Source: Moringa oleifera (Eukaryota; Streptophyta; Magnoliopsida; Brassicales; Moringaceae). From it: 64,000 nucleotides of DNA. Below the pieces are notes generated by a model that saw only the letters and a list, made by a program, of their open reading frames with translations, did no database searches and had not been told where the DNA came from. A program made the position numbers and the translations under genes. The stretch is taken from assembly GCA_021397835.1 (NCBI GenBank), contig JAJFZO010000087.1, positions 6,492,501-6,556,500 on the forward strand. The letters run 5' to 3'. Below, in pieces: positions 1-11,046 of this stretch; position 1 is the first letter of the stretch, and every line of letters begins with the position of its first letter.

Positions 1-11
1 ATGAATCAAAT

Positions 12-84
12 CTCCCCAAGTAGGATTCGAAACCTATGACCAGTCAAGTAATAGCCGACCGCTCTACTATTGAGCTACTGAGGA
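12..84 (-). tRNA. trnN-GUU: trnN-GUU relic
   Basis: Aligns along its whole length, on the minus strand, with plastid asparagine tRNA (acceptor ends, D-loop and T-arm all recognisable). It is decayed: an extra A lies in the T-arm and the anticodon position reads ATT where GTT is expected. Its place just before the 5' end of ycf1 is the normal end of a plastid inverted repeat. Not expected to make a working tRNA. Confidence 0.9.
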
Positions 85-404
85 ACAACGGGTGATTAGA
101 TCTCATAGAGTTCAATTCCCGTTCTCAACCCATGACTAATATGAACTCGAAGTTTCCTTCGTAACCCCTAAAACTTCTTTGTAGTGGCTTAGTTCCATGC
201 TTCGTTTCATAGGGAATCTCAAAGTAGCTCTATTTCATTATATTCCATCCATATCTCAATTCCATTCATTTAATATCCCTTTGGTGTCATTGACATAAGA
301 GATGTCATTTCTAGTCTATCTCTTTCTATTTCTATATATGGAAAGTTTCAAAATCATCATATAATAATCTAGAAATTGAAATAGAAAAGAAAAAAAGGAG
401 GTTT
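85..404. other. trnN-ycf1 spacer
   Basis: This is the usual inverted-repeat spacer between trnN and ycf1. No gene is seen. A purine-rich aaaaaaggagg stretch lies just before the ycf1 start, as in plastomes. Confidence 0.7.
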
Positions 405-1617
405 GTGATGATTTTGAAATCTTTTATACTAGGTAGTCTAGTATCCTTATGCATGAAGATAATCAATTCGATCGTTGCGGTCGGAGTCTATTATGGATTT
501 CTGACCACATTCTCCATAGGGCCCTTTTATCTCTTCCTTTTTCAAGGGGTTATGGAAGAAGGTGAAGAAGGAACCAAGAAGAAGGTATCAGCAACAACTG
601 GTTTTATTAGGGGATAGCTTATGATGTTCATATCGAACTATTATGTGCCTCTACATTTAGCATTGGGTAGACCTCATACAATAACTATTCGAACTCTACC
701 ATATCTTTTGTTTCATTTCTTCTGGAACAATCACAAACACTTTTTTGATTATGGATCTACTATTAGAAATTCAATGCGTAATCTTCGCATTCAATGCATA
801 TTCCTGGATAATCTCTTTTTTCAATTATTCAACCATTTCATTTTACCAAGTTCAATGTTAGCCAAATTAGTCAACATTTATATGTTTCGATGCAACAAAA
901 AGATGTTATCTGTAACAAATAGTTTTGTTGGTTGATTAATTGGTCACATTTGGTATTAGTCTGGATACAGCAAAATAATTCTATTAGGTCTAATGTACTT
1001 ATTTGATCTAATAAGTATAAGTACCTTGTGTCAGAATTGAGAAATTCTATGACTTGAATCTTCAGTATTCTCTTATTTATTACCTGTGTCTACTATTTAG
1101 GCAGAATACCGTCACCTATTTTTACTAAGAAACTAAAAAGAACCTCAGAAACGGAAGAAAAGGGAGGGGGGGGGGGGACTAAACAGGACCAAAAGGTATC
1201 CACCGAAGAACATCCTTTTCCCTTTTTTTTTTTTTGAAATAAAGGGAGGATCCGGATAAAATCAATGAAACGGAAGAGATCTGAGTGAATGGAAAGGAAA
1301 AAAAATGTAAGGATGATGAATTTGAATTAATAAACATACAAGGAGCATGCTATGATTATAAAAAATGCCTAGTTTATGAAAATCTACATAAGAATCAAGA
1401 AAATTCAAATTTAGAAATATTAAAAAAAAAAGAAGATAAATATTTATTTGAAAAACCTCTTGTGAATCTTCTTTTCGATTCTAACCAATGGAATCGGCCA
1501 TTTCGATATATAAAAAATGATCGATTTGAAAATGCTGTAAGAAATGAAATGTCACAATATTTCTATAGATATTTATATAGATTGTTGAACAAAATAAAAC
1601 TTAAAGATTCTTCTTAG
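405..1617 (+). pseudogene. ycf1: 5' part of ycf1 (Tic214), inverted-repeat copy, broken
   Basis: Ycf1/Tic214 is a very large subunit of the chloroplast inner-envelope import complex. The N-terminal membrane region is clear ([19 protein letters not shown], then [12 protein letters not shown]), and further on come [20 protein letters not shown] and [20 protein letters not shown]. The usual first ATG is now GTG at 405, with an ATG at 408. A TAG (Gln to stop) interrupts the frame at about 615, another stop follows VG at 933, and a short deletion and homopolymer shifts follow, including a long G run near 1167. Only the first ~1.2 kb is present and it abuts ndhF, as expected of the truncated ycf1 at the inverted repeat/small single-copy boundary. 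The 3' end of the second copy is at 15211. Confidence 0.93.
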
Positions 1618-1644
1618 ATTAGAAGAAATTCAGAAATATAAATT

Positions 1645-3876
1645 TCAAAATAAAAAGTAGTAAATTAATAAAAAAATAAGTAAATAGGACAAATATAATA
1701 AGAGATAAGAAGAGATGCGACTCCCCCCCACATATTTTATGCTTTCTCCTATAAAGAAACTCGTAATACCTATCCCATTCGGAATTCCATCAATTACTCG
1801 TCTATCAAAAAAATGAGTTATTTTCGCTAATCCTCTTATACCATCAGTTAAAGATATTGCATAAAAAGTATCTATGTAAGCACGATTATATGACCAATCA
1901 TATATCCAATTTTTTATTTTGTCCCACAGAATTCTCTTAGGACCTTTTTTCAAAAATGAATTAAGTAAGTTTAAATTCTGTAAAGATGAATAAAAAGGCT
2001 TATATAAAAAAGATGCTATAAATATTCCGAAATAAGCTGTACTGACTGAAAAAGTTGCATTTGTCAAAAATTCATACCAATCCATTTTGTTTTTTGAATT
2101 TTGATGTAAAAGGTTTATAGACGGAGTTAACAATTTTGATAATATATCAAAATCTATACCTTCTTGAGTAAAAGGAATTCCTATGGTTCCAACAAACAAA
2201 GTAAATATAACCAATACAAGCATATAAAATAGGATAGTATTGTTCGATTCATGGGGATAAGACAAAGTCGTCTTAATGCCAATATGAGTAATAGTAATAA
2301 GAGTTCTATTTCTTACATTATTAACAATTCGATATGCCTTTTTTCAAAAAAAAAAAAAAAGAAGCTCTTTTGGTATTATTCATTGTTAATAAAGGTACTA
2401 AACAAAAATTTATGTTAATCCTTTTTTACCCCATAGAGATATTGAATAAAAAGAGCTACTTTTTTTCTACTGTAATTTTGAAAATGAATGTTTAAATGTC
2501 CTTCAAAAGTAAACAAATATATCCGAAACATATAAATGCGATTAATCCGGCTGTGGAACAAGCTATTACTGCAAAAATCGATGAATATAACCAACTATCA
2601 TTAATAATTTCATCTTTGGACCAAAAACAAGCAAGGGGGGAATACCACGAAGAGAAAACACACCTAATAAAAAAACAGTTTTTGTAATTGGCACATGCTT
2701 TCTTAAACCACCCATAAGAACTGTATTCTGGCTTTTAACTAAAGAATATCCAACAATAGCTTCCATTGAATGAATAATTGATCAGGATCCTAAAAACAAT
2801 GCTTTTGTGTAAGCATGAGTAATCAAATGAAATAAAGCTGCTCGGTAAGACCCCATACCTAGAGCTAACATCATATAACCCAATTGAAACATTGTAGAAT
2901 AAGCTAAGCTTTTCTTAGTATCTTTTTGACTAAGAGCTAAAGTAGCTCTTAATAGTATTGTTATTGTACCTATTAAAGAAATTAGATACATTATGTATGG
3001 TATGACTATGAAAAGAGGAAGAAGCCAGGCTACAAGAAAAATTTTCGCCGCTACCATAGTAGCAGCATGTATAAGAGCCAAAATAGGAGTAGGACCTTCC
3101 ATGGCATCAAGTAACCATACATGAAGGGGGAATTGCGCATATTTAGCAATTGGGCCTACAAATAATAGAAAAGCATACAAAGTAAGTAATAAAAAATTAA
3201 CTTGATTATTATAAATCAAGTTATTGAATATTTCGAACAAATCCTGAAATTTGAAACTACCCGATATCCAATAAAGGCCTAAGATTCCTAATAATAAATC
3301 AAAATCCCTTACATGATCAGTTACAAAGGCTTTTTGACAAGCATCCGCTACAATAGGTCGTGTGAACCAAAAACCTATTAATAAATAAGAACACATTCCA
3401 ACTAATTCCCAAAAAATGTAAACTTCTATCAAATTAAAACTTGTATCAAATTAGAACTAGTAACTAAACCCAACATTGAAGTATTGAAAAAACTCATATA
3501 AGCAAAAAATATCAAATATCCTTGATCATAAGACATATGATTGTCACTATAAATAAGAACAAAAATTCCAATAGTAGTGATTAATATTGACATAATAGAA
3601 GTAAGTGGATCAATAAAGTGGCCAAACTCGAAAGAGAATTCATTATTTATGGTCCAAGACCATACATATTGATAGGTGGAACTTGGAGTTATTTGTCGAA
3701 TAGCTAGATCGACTGAAAAAATCATAACTATACTTAACAATAAAATACTAAAAAAAGACCACATACGATGAAGATTCTTTGTTGCCGTCGAAAAAAGTAG
3801 AAGTCCCATTCCCAGTAAAGTAGGAACTGAAAGTGGAATGAAAGATATGATCCATGAATATTGACGAGTGTTTCAT
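1645..3876 (-). pseudogene. ndhF: ndhF, NDH subunit 5, broken
   Basis: NdhF is a proton-pumping, antiporter-like membrane subunit of the thylakoid NDH complex. The whole gene (about 2.2 kb, normal size) is present as open pieces: N-terminal [16 protein letters not shown] and [12 protein letters not shown], middle [20 protein letters not shown] and AHVAR-type membrane helices around [17 protein letters not shown], then C-terminal [20 protein letters not shown] 2-base loss just after the start at 3876 breaks the frame at once, and several shifts separate the pieces (near 3430, 2775, 2480 and 2270). It lies between ycf1 and rpl32, its standard place. Confidence 0.95.
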
Positions 3877-5015
3877 AAAAAAAAAATTTATTTTATTCTT
3901 AATTAATTATTAATTATTTTTGATTCACCAATTCTTATCTCAAAGGGGGAAATAAAAAAATCAAGATATTTCAAACTTAAATGAAAATTTTTTCTATTCA
4001 GAATTAATCTCAATCAAATACTTCAAAATCGAGAAATTAGAAGTGGTTAAATGATATGACTAAGTTATTATTGAAAAAAATGAAAAAAGAAAACAATTAC
4101 TTTTTTATTAAGTTTATTAAGCAAGATCTTTATGAAAATATAGAAAAATTCAATTATTATTACAATCCAATAATTTTATATACATATATCAAAAATAGAA
4201 TAAAGATTTACACTACAAACAAAAAAGTACTTGATATGAATCATAATTATAGGATGAACCAAAGCTTTACTCAATAAAGAAACTAGTTATTTTAGTTTTT
4301 TATCCTTAACTAGTTCATTGTGAAACTGATTGATTGTCTTCCATTACAATAAATGACACTTATGCTTGTAAGAAAGAATATTCTAATTTTTTTTTTACAA
4401 AATCGTGTATCGATTAACTAAACTATTGGTCTGATTCGAATTTGAAAATTTAAATTAGGTGTACTCTTTCTTCGAGTTTGATTGATTAATAAAAAAAATA
4501 AAATTTTTTTATTAGATACAATATAAAAAGGGGTTCTTAAATTTCTCAATGTCTTTTTCCTGTATAAATATAAATAAAAATGTAGCACGACAAAAATAGA
4601 TAGAGATGGATGAAAAGAGAAAAGAAAAAATTTTCGATTTTTTCATCAACTTCAACCAATTCGACTTATATTATATGGGATAGTGTATTCTATAGATTTG
4701 AATGGGAATATAAAACGTACCAATAAATACAAATTTTTCTTTCTTTCGGCTACTATAATGGACGAGAAATAAAGAAAATCCTATATCATATTGTTTTTTC
4801 TTTTTTGTTTTTTTTTTGTTCCAGTAATGGAATATTTTATGCTATTTTTACACATGTATTTAGAGTTTTTTGTTTTGAAGATAGCATATATAATCTAAAG
4901 AAAAAATAAAATAAATATAAATAGATAGATAAGGAATAGGAAAGAACAATTCGTTTTGAATAATAGATGTATTTCACATCCAACTACAGCATTGAATAAC
5001 CTTTTTCGTTTTTGA
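3877..5015. other. ndhF-rpl32 spacer
   Basis: AT-rich spacer with many A and T runs. A 73-codon frame at 4056-4277 is nearly all Lys, Asn, Ile and Tyr, which is what AT-rich DNA gives by chance; I do not call it a gene. Confidence 0.6.
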
Positions 5016-5185
5016 ATGGTAGTTCCAAAAAAATGTACTTCTATATCAAAAAAGCGTATTAGTAAAAATATTTGGAAAAAAGAGATATTGGGCAGTGTTG
5101 AAAGCTTTTTCGTTAGCGAAATCTCTTTCTATAAGGAATTCAAAAAGTTTGTTTGTACGACAAATAAATAAAACTAAACAAAAAA
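5016..5185 (+). pseudogene. rpl32: rpl32, ribosomal protein L32, broken
   Basis: Plastid 50S ribosomal protein L32. The start MVVPKKCTSISKKRISKNIW matches the family's MAVPKKRTSISKKRIRKNIW. A small deletion in the AAAAGGAAGGG stretch after the first 20 codons shifts the frame, so the rest (recognisable at DNA level as the ALKAFSLAKSLSTGNSK part) is read out of frame. Position between ndhF and trnL-UAG is standard. The end is approximate. Confidence 0.88.
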
Positions 5186-5189
5186 ACAT

Positions 5190-6415
5190 TAAACTAATCT
5201 GAATCGACCTAACTCGAAAAGTTATTTTTCTTTTAAATATAGAAGTAATGAGCATAAAAGGAATGATTTTCATTCCCTAATGTTTTGAACTCATCGATTT
5301 TCTTTCTACTAAATTATAAAATAATAAAAGATCGCCTTTTTTAGAATAAAATAAAGATAAGCTATAAGGTTTCACCTTTTTTATAATGTGTTTTTTTTTC
5401 ATTTTCAGGATATGGATTCTTTTTTTCCCCATTGCACACTTGTTAGAATAATAAATATAAAAAGTTTTTATATTTCTCTTTTTTTTTTCTACTATAGAAG
5501 AAGTAATAGAAGATCTTTAGTCAAAATCAATAGGTTTAGATTATTGAAATTAATTGATTAAGTTTAAATCTTGCAACTCTTACAATTTTCTGAATCATTA
5601 TTTTCTGAATCATTATATATTCCTTGCTTGAAACCCAATTGATAAAAGTACCTTTTCAAATTTAGTGGTGGCTATTATATACGAATAACGTATCATTTTT
5701 AAGTGATCAAAAATCACCTATATTTGTATAGGAAGATCAATCAAGATATATATCTTCATAATTATTATTTTAATTTAGATTTAAAAAGTATTTTTTTGGA
5801 AGTATGAATTATGATAGAAATCAAAACATTATTTTGTGTAATAGGTCCCCCCCCCCCCCCATACCTAATTAGTTTGATAAATTCAAATACAAATTAACAA
5901 CGAAAACCCCTAAGAATTCATACAAAGCTATGCAAATTACATAAACCTCTTTTAATTTAATTGTTGGATGTTTGCTAAAATTCTAATCCGTAAAAAACAT
6001 ATTTTTTTATTTTGATTTTATTAATTCAATTCATGAAAAATAGATTTATAGATTTTTAAAATTATATTAAATAATTAACAAATGAAAATAAAATGATAAA
6101 GAACTTTTTTTTTTTTTTGAGTTCTATCTCTAGATTGAAGTCACAACTATTTAGTTACAACAGTTCTATTTTAGGAAAAAACATAAACTACAAAAACTTC
6201 TCTTATTAAGTTACAAACTCTTAACTTAGAAAACTAAATAAAAAAAAAAGAGAATTAGATTATTATTATAAAGGCTTAATGTTGGATTCGCACCTTCAAA
6301 TCCTTTTTTAAACGAGTTTTTTTTCCATCAAATCTTTCTTAAATTCCATTGAATTTGAATCAACTCTTTCAATCTTGATGATTGAATAAGAAAAAATTAT
6401 TATGATTTTGAACAA
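5190..6415. other. rpl32-trnL spacer
   Basis: AT-rich, usually variable plastid spacer. It contains a run of about 15 C at 5847-5861 and long A/T runs. No gene or RNA recognised. Confidence 0.6.
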
Positions 6416-6495
6416 GCAGCTATGGTGAAATTGGTAGACACGCTGCTCTTAGGAAGCAGTGCTAGAGCATCTCGGTTCGAGTTCGAGTAACGGCA
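6416..6495 (+). tRNA. trnL-UAG: trnL-UAG, lightly damaged
   Basis: All 80 bases align with plastid leucine tRNA. The anticodon TAG and the long variable arm are kept. Only about three changes are visible, in the acceptor stem (GCAGC for GCCGC) and the T-arm/acceptor 3' side. It is the best preserved tRNA of the small single-copy part, but the acceptor mismatches make function unlikely. Confidence 0.93.
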
Positions 6496-6594
6496 TAGCA
6501 TCTTCTAAAAGAGATAGAATAAGTCTATAATGAATTAAATTCCCGATTTTGATTCCATATAATCGAAGGACCCCACATTTTTTTTTTTAGTTTT

Positions 6595-7560
6595 ATGATA
6601 TTTTCAACCTTGTAGCATATATTAACTCATATCTTTTTCAATTGTTTCAATTGTAATTACAATTTTTTTTTAACCTTATCAATGGATGAAATGATAGAAC
6701 CATATGATTCATTAGACAAGGGCATGATAGTAACCTTTTTTATGTAACAAGATTATTAGCCACTCCTTGGATTTATTCAGGCCATTTCCCATTAAGTAAT
6801 TTATATGAATCATTAATCTTTCTTTCATGGAGTTTCTCCACTATTCATATGCTTTTCTATTTTAATAAAAAGCATAAAAATCATTTAAACGTAATAACTA
6901 CGCCAAGTGCTATTTTTACCCAAGGTTTTGCTACTTCATGTCTTTCAAAGAAAATGCCTCAATCCGTAATATTAGTACCTGCTCTCCAATCCCAGTGGTT
7001 AATGATGCACGTAAGTATGATGGTATTAGGCTGTGCCACTCTCTTATGTGGATCATTATTATTAGTAGCTCTTCTAGTCATTACATTTCGAAAATTCATA
7101 AAAATTTGTGGTAAAAGTAATAATTTCTTAAATGAGTCATTTTCTTTTGGTAAAATTCAATACATGAATGAAAGAGGCAACATTTTACTAAACACTTATT
7201 TTCTTTCTTCTCAAAATTATTACAGGTATTGATAGATTCAACAATTGGATCATTGGAGTTATCGTATTATTAGTCTTGGGTTTATTTTTTTTAACTATAG
7301 GCATTCTTTCAAGAGCAGTATGGGCTTATGAGGCATAGGGATCATATTGGAATTGGGACCCAAAAGAAACTTGGGCCTTTATTACCTGGACCATATTCGC
7401 GATTTATTTACATATTCGAAGAAATATCAATTTGGTAGGTATAAATTCTGCAATTGTGGCTTCTTTAGGCTTTCTTATAATTTGGATATGCTATTTTGGG
7501 GTCAATGTATTAGGATTAGGTTTACACAGTTATGTTTTATTTACATTAACATCAATTTGA
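6595..7560 (+). pseudogene. ccsA: ccsA, cytochrome c synthesis protein, broken
   Basis: CcsA is the thylakoid membrane protein that presents haem for attachment to c-type cytochromes (system II). The gene keeps its normal length (966 bases) and both ends: ATGATATTTTCAACC at the start and LHSY..TLTS at the end. It is broken by a TAG at codon 7, further shifts, and a TAG replacing the first Trp of the haem-binding tryptophan-rich motif ([18 protein letters not shown] near 7335). The middle 127 codons (6849-7232) are open. It sits between trnL-UAG and ndhD, as usual. Confidence 0.94.
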
Positions 7561-7646
7561 ATTGAAGAAAGGGGCTAACAAATATAAACGGTAGGATAGC
7601 GTGTATATATATATATATAACTAAGAAAATTGAGCGTAAGACGTTA

Positions 7647-7688
7647 AGAACCTTTTGAATCACTACATTACTTGATTCAAAAGGTTCT
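7647..7688. terminator. Perfect hairpin between ccsA and ndhD
   Basis: A perfect 16-base inverted repeat (AGAACCTTTTGAATCA and its complement) with a 10-base loop. It lies between the convergent 3' ends of ccsA and ndhD, where plastid transcripts are usually stabilised by a 3' stem-loop. Both arms are still perfectly matched although the flanking genes are decayed. Confidence 0.75.
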
Positions 7689-7745
7689 GACAAATGCCAA
7701 GCATGTTTGGTTACAATTCAATTTCATTTCTTTTATTCATGAAAA

Positions 7746-8364
7746 CTATCTATAAAAATAATTAGATAGAATAGCTTCAACCTTGTCATTTAATAGTGAG
7801 AGAACAAAATCCAGATAAATACCAATAACTATTACGGGTAGAAGAATAGAGATCGAAATAAATAACTCTCGTGGTCCAGAATCAAAAAAATACAAGTTTG
7901 GGTCATTAATTAGCTTGTATCCATAGAGCAATTGGTATGACATAGATAATGAATAAATAGGAGTTAATATCATTCCAATTGCCATTACAAAAGTAATTAA
8001 TATTTTTGGCATTAAAAAATATTTTTGGCGGGTAATTATTCCAAAAAATACTATCAATTCTACAACAAAACCACTCATGCCCGGTAATGCAAAGGAAGCC
8101 ATCAATAAGATATTGAACTTTGTAAATATTTTTGGAATTGAGATAGCCATTCTACCCATTTATAATGTTTCGTTAACTGAATCAATAGATCGTCCAATTG
8201 GAAATGATAACAAAATGCATAGGTCGTTAGAAGGAGTTCTAAGACATGTAGATATTGTATACCACCTAATTACCTTATTTCCTGTATGAGGGAGAAAAAA
8301 AAATTAAAGAACCTACAGATATGGGCAAAACTACAATTGTTGTTAACCAAGGAAAATAATTCCT
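7746..8364 (-). pseudogene. ndhD: ndhD, large internal deletion
   Basis: NdhD is a proton-pumping subunit of the thylakoid NDH complex, normally about 500 residues. Here only the first ~70 codons (NYFPWLTTIVV.., then CYHFQLDD) and the last ~135 ([12 protein letters not shown]... to [13 protein letters not shown]) remain, fused at 8156-8161. About 290 codons in the middle are gone. The junction hexamer AAATGG is expected in both original flanks (TATAAATGG upstream, GAAATGGG downstream), so the deletion used microhomology. The start position, usually ACG edited to AUG, reads AGG here. Frameshifts also disturb the N-terminal part. Order ccsA-ndhD-psaC is normal. Confidence 0.93.
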
Positions 8365-8499
8365 AGTAAGGACAAGATACACTTGGAACAAAAACCTGTG
8401 CTCGAAAAAAATAGAATATTTTTTTCGAGTACGAGTTTTTGTCAATAAAAAAAATCAAATGTATTCAAAATGTATTCAAGTGAGGTTTTTTGGAATGTA

Positions 8500-8745
8500 T
8501 CAATAAGCTAGACCCATGCTTTAAGTTGTTTGATGCCATAAATAAACTCGAATGCTCAAGAAATCTATTGGACAGGCATATTCACATCTCTTACAACTAA
8601 CACAGTCCTCTATTCTTGGAGCATAAGCTATTTGCTTAGCTTTACATCCGTCCTAAGGTATCATTTCTAATACATCTGTGAGGCAGGCTCAAACACATTG
8701 AGTACATCATATACATGTATCATAAATTTTTACTGGATATGACAT
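8500..8745 (-). pseudogene. psaC: psaC, photosystem I iron-sulphur subunit, 4 stops
   Basis: PsaC carries the two 4Fe-4S clusters FA and FB at the stromal side of photosystem I. Exactly full length (246 bases, 82 codons with stop), with no frameshift, but four in-frame stops: at the Gly before the second cysteine of the first motif (GGA to TGA), at an Arg (CGA to TGA), at a Trp (TGG to TAG) and at an Arg (CGA to TAA). Most cluster cysteines are still readable. This is the clearest case here of base substitution alone killing a gene. Confidence 0.96.
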
Positions 8746-8983
8746 AGGATCTATAAATTTTTGAATATCATAAATTTTCAATCTAGTAAACTTATAAATG
8801 AATCATATATTTAAAGACTAGATAAATCAATAATTTACTTTACCAGTAATTTTTCTAATTAACTTATTTCTAGATCAACTTATAAGAGAGGACCAAGATG
8901 CTTTGATTTCTGACATTTTCACAAATATGATCTATTAAACGTATTATACATGTTAATTCAAATTGATGAATATTATCTTAATG

Positions 8984-9290
8984 TTACTTATTCAACAAAG
9001 TCAATTGGTTGATATGAGTGGCTTTTATGTTACGATAAATTGACGAAACAATAGCTAATCCAATAGCTGATTTGGCGGCTGCAATTGCTATAACAAAAAT
9101 TGAGAAAATATCCCCTTTTAATTGGCGATTATCAAAAAAATCACAAAATGTTACGAAATTCATATTAACCACATTCAAGATAAGTTCAACACACAAAAGA
9201 GCCTTAACCATATTTTGACTCGTAATCAATCGATAAAATACTGATAGAAAATAAATAAGCACTCAAAATAAGTACATGTTCAAGCATCAT
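8984..9290 (-). pseudogene. ndhE: ndhE, NDH subunit 4L, one frameshift
   Basis: Small three-helix membrane subunit of the thylakoid NDH complex. The start [15 protein letters not shown] and the remainder ([17 protein letters not shown]... NQLTLLNK) are in different frames because of a single inserted base near 9240. The total is 307 bases, the family's 306 plus one. Otherwise the gene is open, so this is one of the least damaged NDH genes. Glu of the [10 protein letters not shown] helix is kept. Confidence 0.94.
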
Positions 9291-9536
9291 TGACTAACTC
9301 CTTATAAATGTTATAAATTTCTATTTAGTTCAATATGACCAATACAATAATTCAACGGATTCGATTGTCTAGAATATAACAAGTACAGATTAAAAGAATA
9401 TATTGGGAATATATCGAATAAAATATTAATTTCTATTTTTGACATAAATAGTATTCAAATAGAATTGAAGGGAAATGGGTGTGATAACATAGAAAAAAGT
9501 TTTGTTTGGATTGCTCTTTCTAATTGAAAAGATTTC

Positions 9537-10067
9537 TTACTGATGAACCACGGCAATTGCACTTGTCAAAGCAACTAAAAGAATTATCGAAATGAGTTCA
9601 AATGGAAGAAAAAAAATTTGTTGATAAATGAATTCCAATTTGTTGACTAGTATTTATCAAATCTTGCTCTAGAATCTGGTTTAATCTTGTAGTCCAAATA
9701 ACCTCGTACCATGACGTATCTAGAATAGTAGTAATTAACGAACGAAATATACTTGTACAAACCAACAAAGTAATCCCATCCCTAACCGTCCATAGATTAA
9801 AATCTGTGTAATATTCTGAACCATTCATGAACATCATAGCAAATATGATTAAAACATTTATGGCCCCCACGTAAATAAGGAGCTGTGCAGCAGCTACAAA
9901 ATGGGAATTTGATAGAATATAATATAAGGATATACAAACAAGAACAAATCCCAACAAAAAGGCAAAAAAATTGGGTTGATAAGTAATACCACTCCTAGAC
10001 CTCCGAATATAAGACCTGATCCTATAAAAACTAAAAGCAAATCATGTATTGGTCCAGGTAAATCCAT
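9537..10067 (-). pseudogene. ndhG: ndhG, NDH subunit 6, frameshifted
   Basis: Membrane subunit of the thylakoid NDH complex. Net length is 531 bases, exactly normal, with ATGGATTTACCTGGACC at the start and a VVHQ-stop end. The frame is broken near 9958-9965 (a base lost in a T run) and again near 9600, with compensating indels, leaving 119 open codons in the middle ([17 protein letters not shown], then [21 protein letters not shown]). Lies between ndhE and ndhI as usual. Confidence 0.93.
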
Positions 10068-10450
10068 TAGATGTAAAAAAAAGAGATAAATAAATCAAAA
10101 TGCTTTTCATGACCTTATTGACCTGACCAAGAAATTTATTTATAATACATTCCTAATTGGATTAAATTATAATATAATGGGTATGAATTGATGTAAGTAC
10201 AGGTCCAGTTATTGGACAATTTCATTCTTTTCTTTATTCGAAAGGGTATTTTAAGCCCATATATTTCAAAAGAATTACGGAGATATTAGATTAATAGAAT
10301 AGATTTTCAATACAAATTAAGTCGTAAGTCTCATCAACCAATTTCTAGTCGAAATTTAGTTATTGACCAAGCAAAGAGAAAGATTTTATTCTTTAAAACC
10401 AAAAACGAACCTTAGTAATTTTTAATTACTCCTTAATCAAATCAAAAGGT

Positions 10451-10954
10451 TTACCAATTTTTTCTTTGAGGCGAATTCAAAATTGTTCGAATTGTATGAT
10501 CGTCAATTACTGACATTGGTAAACGACCTAAAGCAATTTGATTATAATTAAATTTGTGACGATCGTAAGTCAAAAGTTCATATTTTTTGGTCATTGATAA
10601 ACAATTTATTGGACAATACTCAACGCAGTTTCCACAAAATATACAGATTCTGAAATCAATATTGTAATTAAGCAATCATTTCTTTCAAATATCAGTTTCA
10701 AATTTCCAATCAACAATAGGCAGATTTATAGGACATACCCAAACACATACTTCATAAGCAATGCATTTATCAAATTCAAAATGGATTTGACCACGAAAAC
10801 GCTCTGAAGTTATTAATTTTTCATAAGGATATCGAATAGTTACAGGTGAATGATTTGCATGGAATAAGGTAATCATGAAACTTTGACCAATGTACCTTGC
10901 AGCTCTGACTGTTTGTTGGCCATAATTCATGAACCCAGTTACCATGGGGAACAT
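10451..10954 (-). pseudogene. ndhI: ndhI, NDH iron-sulphur subunit, 2 stops
   Basis: NdhI holds two 4Fe-4S clusters in the peripheral arm of the NDH complex. The frame runs unbroken for 504 bases from [14 protein letters not shown] to LNSPQRKNW, but two TGA codons stand where the family has Arg (DIRKKR to DI-stop-KK-stop, near 10676-10686). The first cluster motif has lost a cysteine (CIAYEVC for CIACEVC), while the second, [12 protein letters not shown], is complete. The open frame also runs upstream of the start to 11023, which is not part of the gene. Confidence 0.95.
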
Positions 10955-11046
10955 ATCGTAAATATCTATGAATATTTTTATCTTTGTTTCTTTCTCTTGT
11001 TTGAAGCAAGTCATGAATGTCATATTCCTTTTTTTTTTTCTTTACA

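Noticed and set aside
4056..4277. 73-codon frame in the ndhF-rpl32 spacer
   Set aside because: Composition is that of random AT-rich DNA (Lys, Asn, Ile, Tyr); no family recognised.
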